A stretch of 64,000 nucleotides of DNA from assembly GCF_019578655.1 (NCBI RefSeq), contig NC_063263.1, forward strand, positions 2,666,001 through 2,730,000. Reading direction: 5' to 3'. Of this stretch, positions 36,416-47,237 are shown one piece after another. The stretch comes from Ricinus communis. Its lineage: Eukaryota > Streptophyta > Magnoliopsida > Malpighiales > Euphorbiaceae. Position 1 is the first letter of the stretch. Every line of letters begins with the position of its first letter. The position numbers and the translations under genes are program-made. The notes below the pieces were generated by a model, which was not told where the DNA came from, ran no database searches, and saw only the letters and a program-made list of their open reading frames with translations.

Positions 36416-37957
36416 TCAAAAACGAAAACGTTTTGCTAGGGGTTTTAAGTTTTGAGCATGTTGCCAAACCACATGCATACTGTGGATCCTACATATTTAT
36501 ACCTTGCAGAAAGATATTGGTGTCCCTGACACCACTGCACCTATGCTCACAAAACTGTGTGGATGTTTTTTTTCTTTTTACAATAGATTCCAACAATTAC
36601 TATTTTGCTCTTTGTGTCCATTGAAACTAACAATTTAATGGATTTTTATGTAAAATCATTCTCTTCACAATATTCAATCTGAAAAAAATATCAATATATA
36701 ATTTTTTTTTAAGTTATTAGTTTTGAATATTTATATCGATAAGGTGTTATTTCCTGTAAATTAATTTTTCATTTATTTTTTAAACTAATATTGTAATGAC
36801 AAATTTCATATCTTTTTTAAGTTTTTATGACAATGTGTAGGATGTAAAGTTGACCTATAAAGTAATATTAGAATAACGTTATTGTCTCAACGGGTGCATG
36901 CCCTTAATGCAAAATTACTATAACCAAATTTGGTGCAATAATTATGGTGTACTCAGAGAAGCTCAAATCTATTGTATTATATTGTAATAATTATGTTTAT
37001 TCTTTACCTAATAACTTTATCTATGAATAACTCATATACAAATACTGTTTATAGATTTGAGTTGAAGATGAGATTAGATTAGCAACAATTATCATTTTTC
37101 TACTACTGTAATAATTGAATTAATTGATTTGCCAGCTAATAATCTAGCAACAATACTGTTTAATGTTTTATATTATTATTGCATGATATTTGTTACTTTT
37201 ATTTCACACATGATTTACAATGTCATTATATCATACTATAAATTTAGCATCCACTTGCAGTATCACGCGAGTGACCCATTTAATTTAATATAGTAATATA
37301 TTTTTAGAAAAATATTAATAAAATTATTATAATAATGGAACCCAGTAGAACCTGTTTACTATTTTTTTTACAAAATATTTCTAATAGAGAATATAAATAA
37401 AAGTGATTTTTAATAATAAATTATATAAAATACAGATCTAACTCTTCTGTTGGACAGAAATATGGATCTAACTAATGACTGAAGTTTAACACGTAACTAA
37501 TGTAAAAATTGAAAAGTGAGTTACACACCCCTAAAAAGTGAATAAAATAAAAAAAAAAATATAAATTTCATATAAATTAAAAAATATATTAATATTTCAA
37601 TAAAATATAACAAAAAATAAATATTGCTACAGTATTTTTATTATTTTTCTTAATAATAATAATGAAAGAGACAATTACAATAGTAGTGATGCGAAGCGGT
37701 GAGTTGAGAGCGATTTCAAAGAGAGTAATGATGGTAATAGCTACTTATTGTTTAATTACATTAATTTTATTAAAATTATTAAAATATTTTTAAATAATAT
37801 TATAATTTTTAATTATTTTTATTTATAAGAGAGTAGTTCTCACTCTCTTATTATTTTTAAGTCAAATATATAGTTTGAATTAAATAGTCTATAATTTAAA
37901 AAACAACTAAATTAAACTCGAATGAAAAAATTGGTGGCCAAATTACACTTTATTTTT

Positions 37958-37960
<3 letters not shown>

Positions 37961-37992
<32 letters not shown>
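37961..37992. repeat. (TA)n microsatellite
   Basis: About 16 AT units in intergenic DNA before the dehydrin-like gene. Confidence 0.85.
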
Positions 37993-37995
<3 letters not shown>

Positions 37996-38404
37996 GAGCC
38001 CCTAATCCTAATACTAGATGGTTTGCTTACATATGACCCGACTGAAACGGTGAATACTTCGTGAAAGCTGCCATATCATATCAACTAATACATCATAATG
38101 AATAATTTAAGAATTTATATTCACTAGGGCAAAGAAAAAAATTAGCAATAGGATCGGAGCCATTTGATGGCCAGAGGGAAACAAATTGTATACTGAAACT
38201 GTCAGTTAAAATATAGTCATGTACAATTAAAATGTAGATCAAAATTTTATAGAGTTTATATGTTTGCTCATATGTTGTGTACCCCAAGGGCATTACTCCC
38301 CTCACCCAAGAAAATTTGTAATGTCTTGAATGCCAACAAATGATTTTTCTACTTATAAATTAAGATTCTTTCAGCATTTTTAACTGTGTTTTTTTATTTT
38401 AAAA

Positions 38405-38668
38405 GATATAATTTTTATAATAAAAGTATTTAAATATAAAAATAAATTTTTATATTTTATTTTTACCTTACTTTTATTTTATAAATACTATATTTTTAAT
38501 TTTTTTAAATTTAGCAATTAAAAATGAAAATTATAAATATTAATTAAATTAAATATATAAAAAATTATAATATATTTTATTAAATATACATAGTGAAATT
38601 TGAATTTTTATATTTGGAGAGCCAAATTGACTTTTTATTTTATATTGAAAAAGTAAAGAATATGTTGA
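38405..38668 (+). repeat. AT-rich dispersed repeat, copy X
   Basis: It shares ordered words with 43485-43741 in the same orientation: a TATAATAAAA-like start, TATTTAAATATAAAA, an AATTAAATTAAATATATAAA centre and an AAATTGACTNTTTATTTTAT end. Probably a small non-autonomous element; the ends were not resolved. Confidence 0.55.
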
Positions 38669-38873
38669 AATGTTATTTTATAATATGAATTTATGGGGGG
38701 GCTGGAGTATAAGCGACAGTGAAGTACTTGCACACTCACTCCAATACACATTATACAAATTGTCACTCCTGCAATTACATCGCCCCTGATGCTTAGTAGG
38801 AAAAAACAAATAGTTGAAGCATGTGAAGTAGCATTGGTTCTTTCATCATCAACTACATCAATATTACCTTGTC

Positions 38874-38881
38874 TATAAATA
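38874..38881 (+). promoter_or_regulatory. probable TATA box of the dehydrin-like gene
   Basis: TATAAATA lies about 100 bp upstream of the MAD start codon at 38976, a normal spacing. Its good match suggests that the promoter has been kept even though the coding region is decayed. Confidence 0.55.
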
Positions 38882-38975
38882 CAAGCATTTGCACATTTTG
38901 AAACCACAAGCGCAGTGTTCTACATTTCTCTCTTATATTTTTTACCGAATAAAGCTTTTGTTTATGTTAAAGATC

Positions 38976-39446
38976 ATGGCAGATCATCACCAACATGGAA
39001 ATGGAAGTGATCAGAGTGCAGAACAAGGCTGTAGCGGAACCGAGCTAGATATTCTTCATTTCTTGAAGAAGAAAGATCAAGAGAAGCCTGCAGAGGATCC
39101 GGCCATACCCAGAATCGAGAAGAACAAGGAAGAGAATCCCAGTCTTACACAACAGCTCCACCGTTCTGATCATAGTGACTCTAGTGAGATGTGTAACTAA
39201 ACTAAGCATCGTGCCTGCTGCATTTTGCTTGTGAATGTTTACTAACCTTTATTGGAAGACTTCCAACTGATGTCAAAAGCACTTGGATTCCATCTGAGCA
39301 ATGTGACGGAATAGATCGAAGAAAAACTTCCCAGTCATCAACACAAGACTGTTGACGATAATGCTTCTGCAGAATGTGCCGAGAATCATGAGCTGAAAAG
39401 AAAGCGAAGGGATTCTGGTATGATAAAGGAGAAGATGTCAGGTTGA
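38976..39446 (+). pseudogene. dehydrin-like (F/S/K-segment) gene, degenerate
   Basis: A hydrophilic stress-protection protein of the acidic SK dehydrin type is suggested by ordered, decayed motifs. The N-terminus is MADHHQHGN. An F-segment-like block reads ELDILHFLKKKDQEKP. An S-segment remnant, LHRSDHSDSSE, is followed by a stop at 39198-39200. Downstream, in another register, come two K-segment remnants: IEEKLPSHQHK (39315-39347) and SGMIKEKMSG before the stop at 39444-39446. In the plant family an intron normally interrupts the S-segment. A donor GTGAGA at 39184 and a weak acceptor at 39320-39321 would join the parts in frame (exons 38976-39183 and 39322-39446). An unspliced reading is blocked by the TAG at 39312. 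The short Ser run and altered K-segments (Ser for Gly, Met for Leu) point to relaxed selection. Whether it is expressed is unknown. An upstream in-frame ATG exists at 38964. Confidence 0.6.
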
Positions 39447-40615
39447 ACACAGGAATGAAGATGCTCAGAAAGGTAAGTGAACTAATGGAACTTAATAGTA
39501 CATTACAATAACAATGAATTGTGTTGTTCAATAGGTGTGTTTTTTCATATGTTGCTACTTATCTCAAGTCCCTCAAGCAAAGCACAATCCCCCTTGAGTT
39601 TGTAGTGTTCAATATGTGTCAGCAAAGTCTGAGGTACCCTACCATATTGTGCCTGTAGTCAGCTCTAGTCTTTCTTGTTTCCCCTCTTTTGTATATATTC
39701 GGTCACTACAACATATCTCCCCCAATCCTTTGATTACTTTGGCACATCCTAGAAAAGATTCCATCTTTTTCACCATAAACTAGGATTCCAGAATTACAAA
39801 GAAACGCTATAGATCTTTTTAACTTGACCATATTGCAGTCAGTCACCTCTCTTTTCACTACAAACTTGTTATCATCAGCACTTCCTCTCTAAAAATTTTC
39901 TAAGTCTTCACTTCATATTCTGGTTTCTGTGTATTTTGCATATGAAATAGACAGTACAAGTCAGGGGAAGAAACAGAAATCTGTTATTCTGAACGAACAG
40001 GAAAATATGATCACAAGTGCAAGCACACAAGAAAAAGAAAGAGAACACATTTAGTTCTAAGAAATTACTAGTATTGTATATAGATATCATGTTTGCATTC
40101 ATCAATCATCATAGTATAGCAGCAAAATCGTATAGATTTTTCATAAATTTTCAGCATATGATACTTCAGCAGCAATCACAACCAAATATTCATGATCCAC
40201 CAAGCCATACAAGAAATAAATGTTTTGAAAGCCTGCCAGGGTTTCCCTCACTTCTGAATACCAAGCAGATTTGTCTTGAAATTTGGACAGAACAAGGACA
40301 CAGAAGCACACCCACATAAACAAGGTTTCAGCTTCCCCATCTTCATAGAGTCTAGAAATATTATCTTTGAATCAGTATGAAAACCCACAACAGAACTTGC
40401 TAACAATATCAATCAAATATGTGTATCTTTCCAGAACTTCATAAATACAACTAATAGCATTTACATTGCAAAGCAGTATATCTCTGCTGCATCCATCTAC
40501 ATGAATCTTTTTCTGAAAACACCTGATTACAAGACATGGTAGGAACGAAAATTTAAAGCAGCAAAAAATGTAATGAAACAACATATCTTACTAACCCCAG
40601 AAGATGTTAAATCAT
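39447..40615. other. 3' flanks of the dehydrin-like and LEA_2 genes
   Basis: The two genes converge here. The right part (about 40300-40615) should hold the 3' untranslated region of the minus-strand LEA_2 gene. A few open frames of 60-100 codons exist, but none has a recognisable pattern. Confidence 0.5.
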
Positions 40616-43600
40616 TCAGTGGTAAACACATGAATGTGTTAAATTAAGGGGTTTGCCTAATTTGTTGCCATGGAGAGTAACAGGACACCTGACACGCTTA
40701 TAGAATTTGGATTTCACCAATCTTCCCAGAATATAAGCTCTTGACCTCACCACAAATGTTAGGTTCAGAGGCACTGCTACTTTCTCAATGTGCTCTTTCG
40801 CGCTAGCAAGAAGTGGTACACCACCATATAGGGGAATCTGAGAAGCATGCACCACCGTTGTCACTTTCCTCTGGCTCTTCCTTGATTGAGTAAACTTCTT
40901 CATCTATTACAATCATCAAGATAATCGACCACAAAAAGAAAAACATAATTAGAAAAACATCACAAAGCTGATCAGACACAGTGATGTGGAAGTGTTACTG
41001 AGTTACTGTCAGAATCATGTAATTCAGAACAAAACTTGAAAAACTACACGAGTAGCAAGTCATTCACAGTGGCTAGCGTCATTTTATGCGGGAATATAGT
41101 TTTACAAGGCACAGGTCTGCAATTGGTTAAGCTAACAATTGCGGGTTTCAAATTAAAAACAGGTTGAAGATGCGGGGGATAGTTTCTCAATCCTGCTCGC
41201 AGTGTCTGTGCTAGTGCATTTTATGAAGCCTACTTGGAGGAGGATTTTGCATTTTGTGTAGCATCCACAACTCTTCCCTGGCATCAACAAGTGGCAAGGT
41301 GTGCTATGAAGCAACTATGTGTCACATATGGAGATTCTCAGTCTTGTATTCCTGATGTTGATATGGTGTTAAAAGAACTAATTCAGATGTGCAATATCTT
41401 AGATCATTGGATGTGATTGTGTTCGTTTTTGGAAGTATATATGCTCCCTAGCTTTGCTTATATTATATGTTTGATTCTTCTTGTAGTTTTTGAGTATCAA
41501 GTTTGTCATCCTGACAATATTCCTCTTTCTTTTTGCTTTACAAAAAAAAAAAAAAAAAAAAGAAAGAAAGAAATGGAGTGTTATGATAAATACAAGTTGA
41601 ATGGTGTAAATAGTATGGCTAATTACAATTTTCCCTTTGCTTTTTTATTACATAAACTATCCCCTCAGTTTCATTCATTTTAACTAACTAATACTCCTTT
41701 GCTTCTTTATTAGTTGTATTTCAAACTTATAAATGCCTAACATATTATATCATAAAGTTAAATAAAAAAGCATCATTGTTAACGATGTTAACAACTATAT
41801 AAAACTATAACTTTATGAATGCATTATTAATCTTAATTCATTAGTTATTTATTTACAAACAAGCTTAATTGAAGATGCATAAAGTCTAAAGTTCGAATTT
41901 TCCTTTTTTTTTTTTTTTTAATTTAAAATTAAGATTCACTAGTATAATACGAAATATCCCAGGGGCACACTGCTATATAAAACTATTTCTTTTTGTGACA
42001 GCGATACGTTTGATGTTAGAAAACAGATATCCGACACATATAATATTATTGATGAATAGCTTCCAGCAAGCCAAAGGACCCAGTTCCCCAGTTCTTATTT
42101 GACTTGCTAAAATGTTGGAAGAGTGACTATTTGGTGAGAATAATGAATTAGATGGCTGCATGTCTACGTCCATTTTAAATATCTAAATTCACGGATTCAG
42201 TTTCTATGCATTCCCATCTAATAATATGGTTTGCCAATAAATAACACAACCAACACCACCATTACCATTTATAACATATCCAAGGACCGAATTGCACTTT
42301 TATTTTATCAATTAAGTGTTTATGACTAATAGATATTGGAAAAAATGATCAAAGAATTGTTGTTGAGTGTTGAAAAGGCATATTTAAAATTATTTTGTTT
42401 TTTATAAACTATTTATTTTTCAATTCTGTTTTAGTAAATAGATAGTTTTTATAATAAAATAGTTGGTAAACAATCAGTGTATGAAATCAAAAGGAATTTA
42501 GATACGTTATCTTTAAACAATCAACAGCACTGTAAATAAGTCTATAAAATCTTAAGAAAGTCTAACCGATCAATGTCGTGTGATCATCTGTGTTAGAAAG
42601 AAATATGTTTGGTCCACTAGAATAATTCTGATCCGAAAATGGTCAGGCTGGTTTATTAAACGTTCATTGACAATGTCTGGAACGCATTTACTCTCATCAA
42701 GCAGGCAAAGATTCCATTATTCAGAGTCTAAATAATTTTGGTAAGAAAGAAAAACAAAATAAAAAAGAACTATCAGAGGCAGGCTGGCTCTGGTCTCGTA
42801 TAAATATTGAATTCACAGAGACCCACATAAATAAATGAAAGCGTTGTGTTAACCAAGCCTGGCCCCCAGGGATTTCTAAAGTCTCGACAACGATTTCTAT
42901 GGTCGACTATTTCTCATCTATTTTAAAATATCTCTTTTTTTAATAATATTATTTTCTAATTTTGATAATGCCATTTACGATTTGCATTAAAATAAAATTT
43001 CATTTTTTTAAGAATTGGTAGATTTACTTATTAATTCATTTATAACCTTTAAGAATCAAATAAAAATAATTTACACTAAAACTCAAAAAAAAAAATACAG
43101 TAATTTATAATTTTAAAATTAAAACGGTGAAATTCAATTATAGGTGTTATACTAACTAATAAATTAATTATAAAATTAAAAACTTATAAAGAAAGTGACT
43201 TATATTCTTAGAATGGCCAAAAATGATAAATAGCTTATTAAATGGAGGGAGTACTAATATTAATAACTGACAATCATGGCTTATGAGGGAGCAAACTAAC
43301 CATGGCAGCACTGCCTAAAATTAAATGAACAAAAGAATTTGATTAAATGTTGTATTCAAGAATGTAGCTTCTCAATGCATTGTAGAGAAGAAGTGTCCAT
43401 GCCAATTGAAGTGGTCAACAAGGCATTAATGAGTAATTTAAATTGGGCTACTAAACTCATATCTCCAATTATGTTTAGTTTAAAAACATAATTCCTATAA
43501 TAAAAAATATTTAAATATAAAATATAAATTTTTTTATTTAAATTCAATATATTTTATTTTCTATAAATATTAATAGTTTTAATTTTACGTTTCTTAATTC

Positions 43601-45614
43601 TTACTATAAAAATAAAAATAGCGAATATTAAATTAAATTAAATATATAAAAATTTATAATATATTTATTAAATATAGAGAAGACATATATATAAAGCTAA
43701 ATTGACTCTTTATTTTATATTTAAAGAATAGAATATGATTAACTCTTAAAAATAAAAAGAATATATTAGAAATATTCTAATAGTACTTAAATAAGTTATT
43801 ATAGAAAATTTACTTAAAAATTAAGATTTCAACAAGTTATCTAATCAATTATCTAAAAAAATTAAGAGTATATTCTCTCTATAAATTTTAACCAAAAGAA
43901 AAAGAATTATTAAAAATATTTCACTATTATTATTATTTTTTATCCTTTTTTAAGTGCCAATTGAAGTGGTCAATAAGAATAAGGCCTTGATGTGCTAATA
44001 AAATAAGGGCTACAAAAGTCATATTACAAAACAAAACCAAAATTCAAACTAGTGGGGTCCACTAAATTTTCACTTCCCAACAAAACAGACTACACTATTG
44101 GGTTTGTTTGTAGAAGTCTCTGCAGACTTTTTACAGGCGCTCTAATAAAAGTTAGCCAATGGTATTATTTAATTTAACCCCTCTCTCCATGGCCCCCACC
44201 TACCCAATCTTTTTCAATATATATTTCTTTTTCTTTTTTTTTTTTGAACTATTATCTACCTAAAGTTAAAAGGGTCCTTTCGAGTTTTGACCCAAAATCT
44301 GCTGAACTATTCATAGATAACAATCGAGAATTTGGGACCTACCTAGTATAATCACACTTTTGCCCCTGTTCTAACCGTTACTTCATGCGATGAATCAGGA
44401 CTGGAAAAATAAAGAATTAAGGAATTTCTCTGGGGGGAATTAAGAAGAAGCGGATCGTTGTCTTACCTGTCCAGAGGCGATTTTGAGCTGGTAATAGTGA
44501 AGTTCAAGAGGGGTTGAAGTGACGTGGACGGCAAAAAATGTTGCGGGATTTCTGTAGTGAATCTTGACCGTCGAATTCAACGACAACATATCTGTTGGCA
44601 CTCCTGTCTGATCATTCCCCGCTTGTACATTAAAATTCTCGAACACAATATTCTGCTTTACCAATGACATAAAATATTACCATTCCTTGTTTTTCTTTCC
44701 TTTTCTTTTTATAAAAAAAAAAAAAAAAAAAAAAACATGCTCCTGCTTTAATGCCCTCCAATGAGGGATAAATACTTTAAAAAAAACTATATTGTTAATA
44801 ATATATTATATAATTATTCATCAAAAAAATTAAAAGATAATTACATAGACAACTGAAACTTAATTCAAGGCTTTTTTTAATACGCCACCTAATCCAAATT
44901 CTTAATCTCTTTTTAACTTGAATTATCTATATCTAGTATTAAAAATAATCCATAAATAAATCACTAAATACCATACCAGCACATAATAATCTTTTTATAC
45001 TATATGAGGCAGCACTATCCTAATTCAAAATTCCACTTGGTCCAATATTATACCAAATGTTCACATTCAACACAAAGGCAATAAACAGAGCAGCAGACAA
45101 ATTCTGAAAAGAAAGAAATAATATATAATCAAATCCCCAAACGTACCTTAACGATGATCTGAGGCTTGTAAGCCTTGCTAGCACCCCATAAAATCAAGCA
45201 GAAGATAGTAAACAGCAAAACAAAGAACAAAAACCCACAAATATACAGTCTGATATTACGAGCAGAACCATGGCCATAATAACGACCCCCCATTTCACCA
45301 CCGTTATCATCGTCGTCGTCGTCGTCGTCGTCATCATCGTGACCGTGATTGATCTGAACATGTTTCCAAGCAGAAAGGCTTCTTGGGTTCTTAAGAGAAG
45401 CAGAGAAGCGAGAAGTGGATGATTCGCGAGAGTGATGAATAGGTGAACAGTGATAGTAATGGTGTGCTGGTGATCCAGTTGGGCTTGACCCATATGACAT
45501 TTTCTCCACGTCGTGATTTGACGGGCTCTGTACGTAGTATACTGGTCTCCTCGGGGACCTTGGCGCCCATGATGTGTCTACACTGGTTCCTTCTGAGTCG
45601 GTCTTCGCGTGCAT
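40616..45614 (-). CDS. LEA_2 / NHL-like transmembrane protein, three exons
   Basis: A plant-specific membrane protein of the late embryogenesis abundant group 2 (NDR1/HIN1-like) superfamily. On the minus strand the exons are 45614-45147, 44652-44467 (or from 44655) and 40903-40616, with GT-AG introns and phase-0 junctions, giving about 313 residues. Residues 1-120 are a Ser/Pro/His-rich cytosolic region with PRRPVYYVQSPS and PSNHDVEKMSYGSSPTGSP, followed by an 11-residue Asp run (93-103). One membrane span lies at about 122-144 (YICGFLFFVLLFTIFCLILW). The LEA_2 domain spans exons 2 and 3: FENFNVQAGNDQTGVPTDM, LNSTVKIHYRNPATFFAVHV, KFTQSRKSQRKVTTVVHA, PLYGG and VRSRAYILGRLVKSKF. The family is linked to defence and membrane-wall contact, but the precise role is unknown. 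Intron 2 is 3563 bp and carries repeats and a coding-like antisense segment. No stop interrupts the exons. Confidence 0.9.
41105..41561 (+). repeat. possible retroposed segment with poly(A), in LEA_2 intron 2
   Basis: On the plus strand, CTGCAATTGGTTAAGC (about 41116) followed about 30 bp later by GGGTTTCAAATT resembles the A and B boxes of a tRNA-derived SINE head. A coding-like stretch runs from about 41216 to 41416, and the segment ends in about 20 A residues (41541-41560). No target duplication was found. It could be a SINE with a long body or a retroposed gene fragment. Confidence 0.35.
41216..41416 (+). pseudogene. coding-like segment of unknown origin
   Basis: An open frame lies antisense to the LEA_2 gene within its second intron and ends at a stop at 41414-41416. 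It includes AFYEAYLEEDFAFC, TTLPWHQQVARCAMKQLCV and PDVDMVLKELIQMCNILDHW. The amino acid mix, including Cys, Trp and Met, looks like real protein rather than random AT-rich translation, but I do not recognise the family. There is no in-frame ATG near its beginning. Confidence 0.3.
43401..43463 (+). repeat. direct repeat, copy 1 (LEA_2 intron 2)
   Basis: Shares GCCAATTGAAGTGGTCAA and a GGGCTAC/CATAT-type tail with 43956-44024. The two copies lie in the same orientation either side of an AT-rich block. Confidence 0.65.
43485..43741 (+). repeat. AT-rich dispersed repeat, copy Y
   Basis: Partner of 38405-38668 (copy X). It lies between the two direct repeats in LEA_2 intron 2, which suggests that it inserted in a local duplication. 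Confidence 0.55.
43956..44024 (+). repeat. direct repeat, copy 2 (LEA_2 intron 2)
   Basis: Begins GCCAATTGAAGTGGTCAA, as copy 1 at 43401 does. Internal differences are small insertions. Confidence 0.65.
45306..45338 (-). repeat. coding GAC/GAT repeat, 11 Asp codons
   Basis: A trinucleotide repeat inside exon 1 of the LEA_2 gene. It encodes an uninterrupted Asp run just before the membrane span, on the cytosolic side. Length variation between alleles is plausible. Confidence 0.85.
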
Positions 45615-45683
45615 TTTCTTTCCTTTACTGGTCCTTTTTGGTTTTGGTTTTGGATTTTTTAGGGTTCAAGATAAAGATAGGAA

Positions 45684-45714
45684 AGAAGAAGAAGAAGAAG
45701 AAGAAGAAGAAGAG
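45684..45714 (-). repeat. (CTT)n microsatellite in the LEA_2 leader or promoter
   Basis: About 10 GAA units on the plus strand, read as CTT on the gene's strand and ending about 70 bp upstream of the start codon. CT-rich leaders are common in plant genes. Confidence 0.85.
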
Positions 45715-45826
45715 AGCGATTACCAAGAAAAGGAAGTGACAGGCAAACGCTGAGCAAGGCAACAGAGACAGAGTCGATTTATGAGAGGTTTTGGAATCAC
45801 GAGACAAGCAAAATATTGATGCGTTA

Positions 45827-45851
45827 AATAATAATAATAATAATAATAATA
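45827..45851. repeat. (AAT)n microsatellite
   Basis: About eight AAT units upstream of the LEA_2 gene. Confidence 0.85.
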
Positions 45852-46765
45852 AACAAATAAGAGAAACATTGGGGTGTTTTGAATGTATGATAATAAAGAA
45901 TCTCACCATAATAAGTAATAATAATCAGGAGATTTTTTTTCTTTTTTGTAAAGTTTTTATCTATTTTAAACATATATTATCAATTATGCTTTATATTTAT
46001 TAACTTTAAACAATTAACTAATCTTAAAATATAAAATACTTCCATTTCTATTTACTTTGCACATATTTAATATAAATAAATATATATTTTATATTTATAT
46101 ATAGATCTATTTCTTCTATTCTTTTAAAGAAAATGTAAACTAAACCAGCACTACATTGTTGAACGGCTGATCCATATGATCTAATTATAAGAGATTATAT
46201 ATTCCCAAAAAAACTATAAAAAGATTATAGATATAATTTATTTTACATTCAGAATATAAAATGCAAAAATATAATATTGATTTAAAGTACATACATGGAA
46301 GCTTATCCAATAATAATAAGAAAAGAAAGAAAAGTTTCGCGTGCGTACTGTTGACGCGTTCAAATAACTGGACACTTTTGGTGGTTAACTATGAAACCGG
46401 GGGGTTATTGAGATGTCCGCCTTATCCCTAATTAACACCTGTCAGGAAACTGACTTATTTGACTGCCAATTTGAGAAGTAGTCATTTCTTTTGGGCCTTG
46501 GAGAATTTGATTGGATCAGGTGGTAGCCCAGTACCCGGCCCAATTCAGTCTGGATTTTATGATGCTAGGCCTAAGTCAAAATACAGCAAGACTCTTCATT
46601 TTGAGTAAGGTGTGTGAATGATAATTAAGAAGAAGAAGAAGTTAGGTTAGGGATAGGTGAGTAAGCTTTATATGTGAGCTTCATTTTGGTTAGGAATGTC
46701 AAATGGGATGAAATGTTTGGAAACATCATATGGTGATTGGTTTAATTGTTTGAAAACAAAAAGAT

Positions 46766-46870
46766 TATCAACTTTGGACTATCTAACAATTTTAGCTAAT
46801 CTTTTTAGAATTTTTAAAATTGTAACAATGATTATCAACTTTGGATTATCAACTTTGGACTATCTAACAA
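46766..46870. repeat. three-copy short repeat
   Basis: TTATCAACTTTGGA(C/T)TATC occurs three times, the last two overlapping in tandem. Two of the copies are followed by TAACAA. It looks like a small local duplication. Confidence 0.75.
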
Positions 46871-47237
46871 AAAGAATTTCTTTCTTCTCTAAAACCACTG
46901 TAATTGAAGGGGAAAAAAAGAAAAAAAAACTATTTCTGCTTTTTATAATGAGACTTGGTTCTCTTCAAGGAGTGGCTTTGGACATATTTTCCTAACAAAT
47001 AAACAATTGCTATCAAAAAAGCATCTAAATCCTCTCTTTATTTATGTTTTTAAATATCTATTTGAAGTGGTTGGTATATTTTCATTGCAGCTGCTGTTGT
47101 TTTTTGCTTTTCAATTTTATGTCCGGGCATTGAAAAAGTAAAAGAGAATAAGAGAAAATAATAGCAAAAATAAAGAATTGAAAAGAAATTTTTATTATTA
47201 TTATTTAAAAGATATTTTTGAAAAATTAAATTGCTAT

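Larger units (their letters stand above)
35190..38870. other. AT-rich intergenic region
   Basis: No gene was recognised. It contains a 68-bp tandem duplication (36295-36415), a (TA)n run (37961-37992) and one copy of an AT-rich repeat (38405-38668) that also occurs in the LEA_2 intron. Confidence 0.6.
45615..47237. other. upstream region of the LEA_2 gene
   Basis: It contains the promoter and leader of the minus-strand LEA_2 gene. Visible are (GAA)n at 45684-45714, which is (CTT)n on the gene's strand about 70-100 bp before its ATG, an (AAT)n run at 45827-45851, and a short repeat cluster at 46766-46870. No other gene was recognised before the gypsy LTR. Confidence 0.55.

Noticed and set aside
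45194..45493. 99-codon alternative frame with a Thr/Met run
   Set aside because: It is a frame-shifted reading of the Asp repeat in LEA_2 exon 1.
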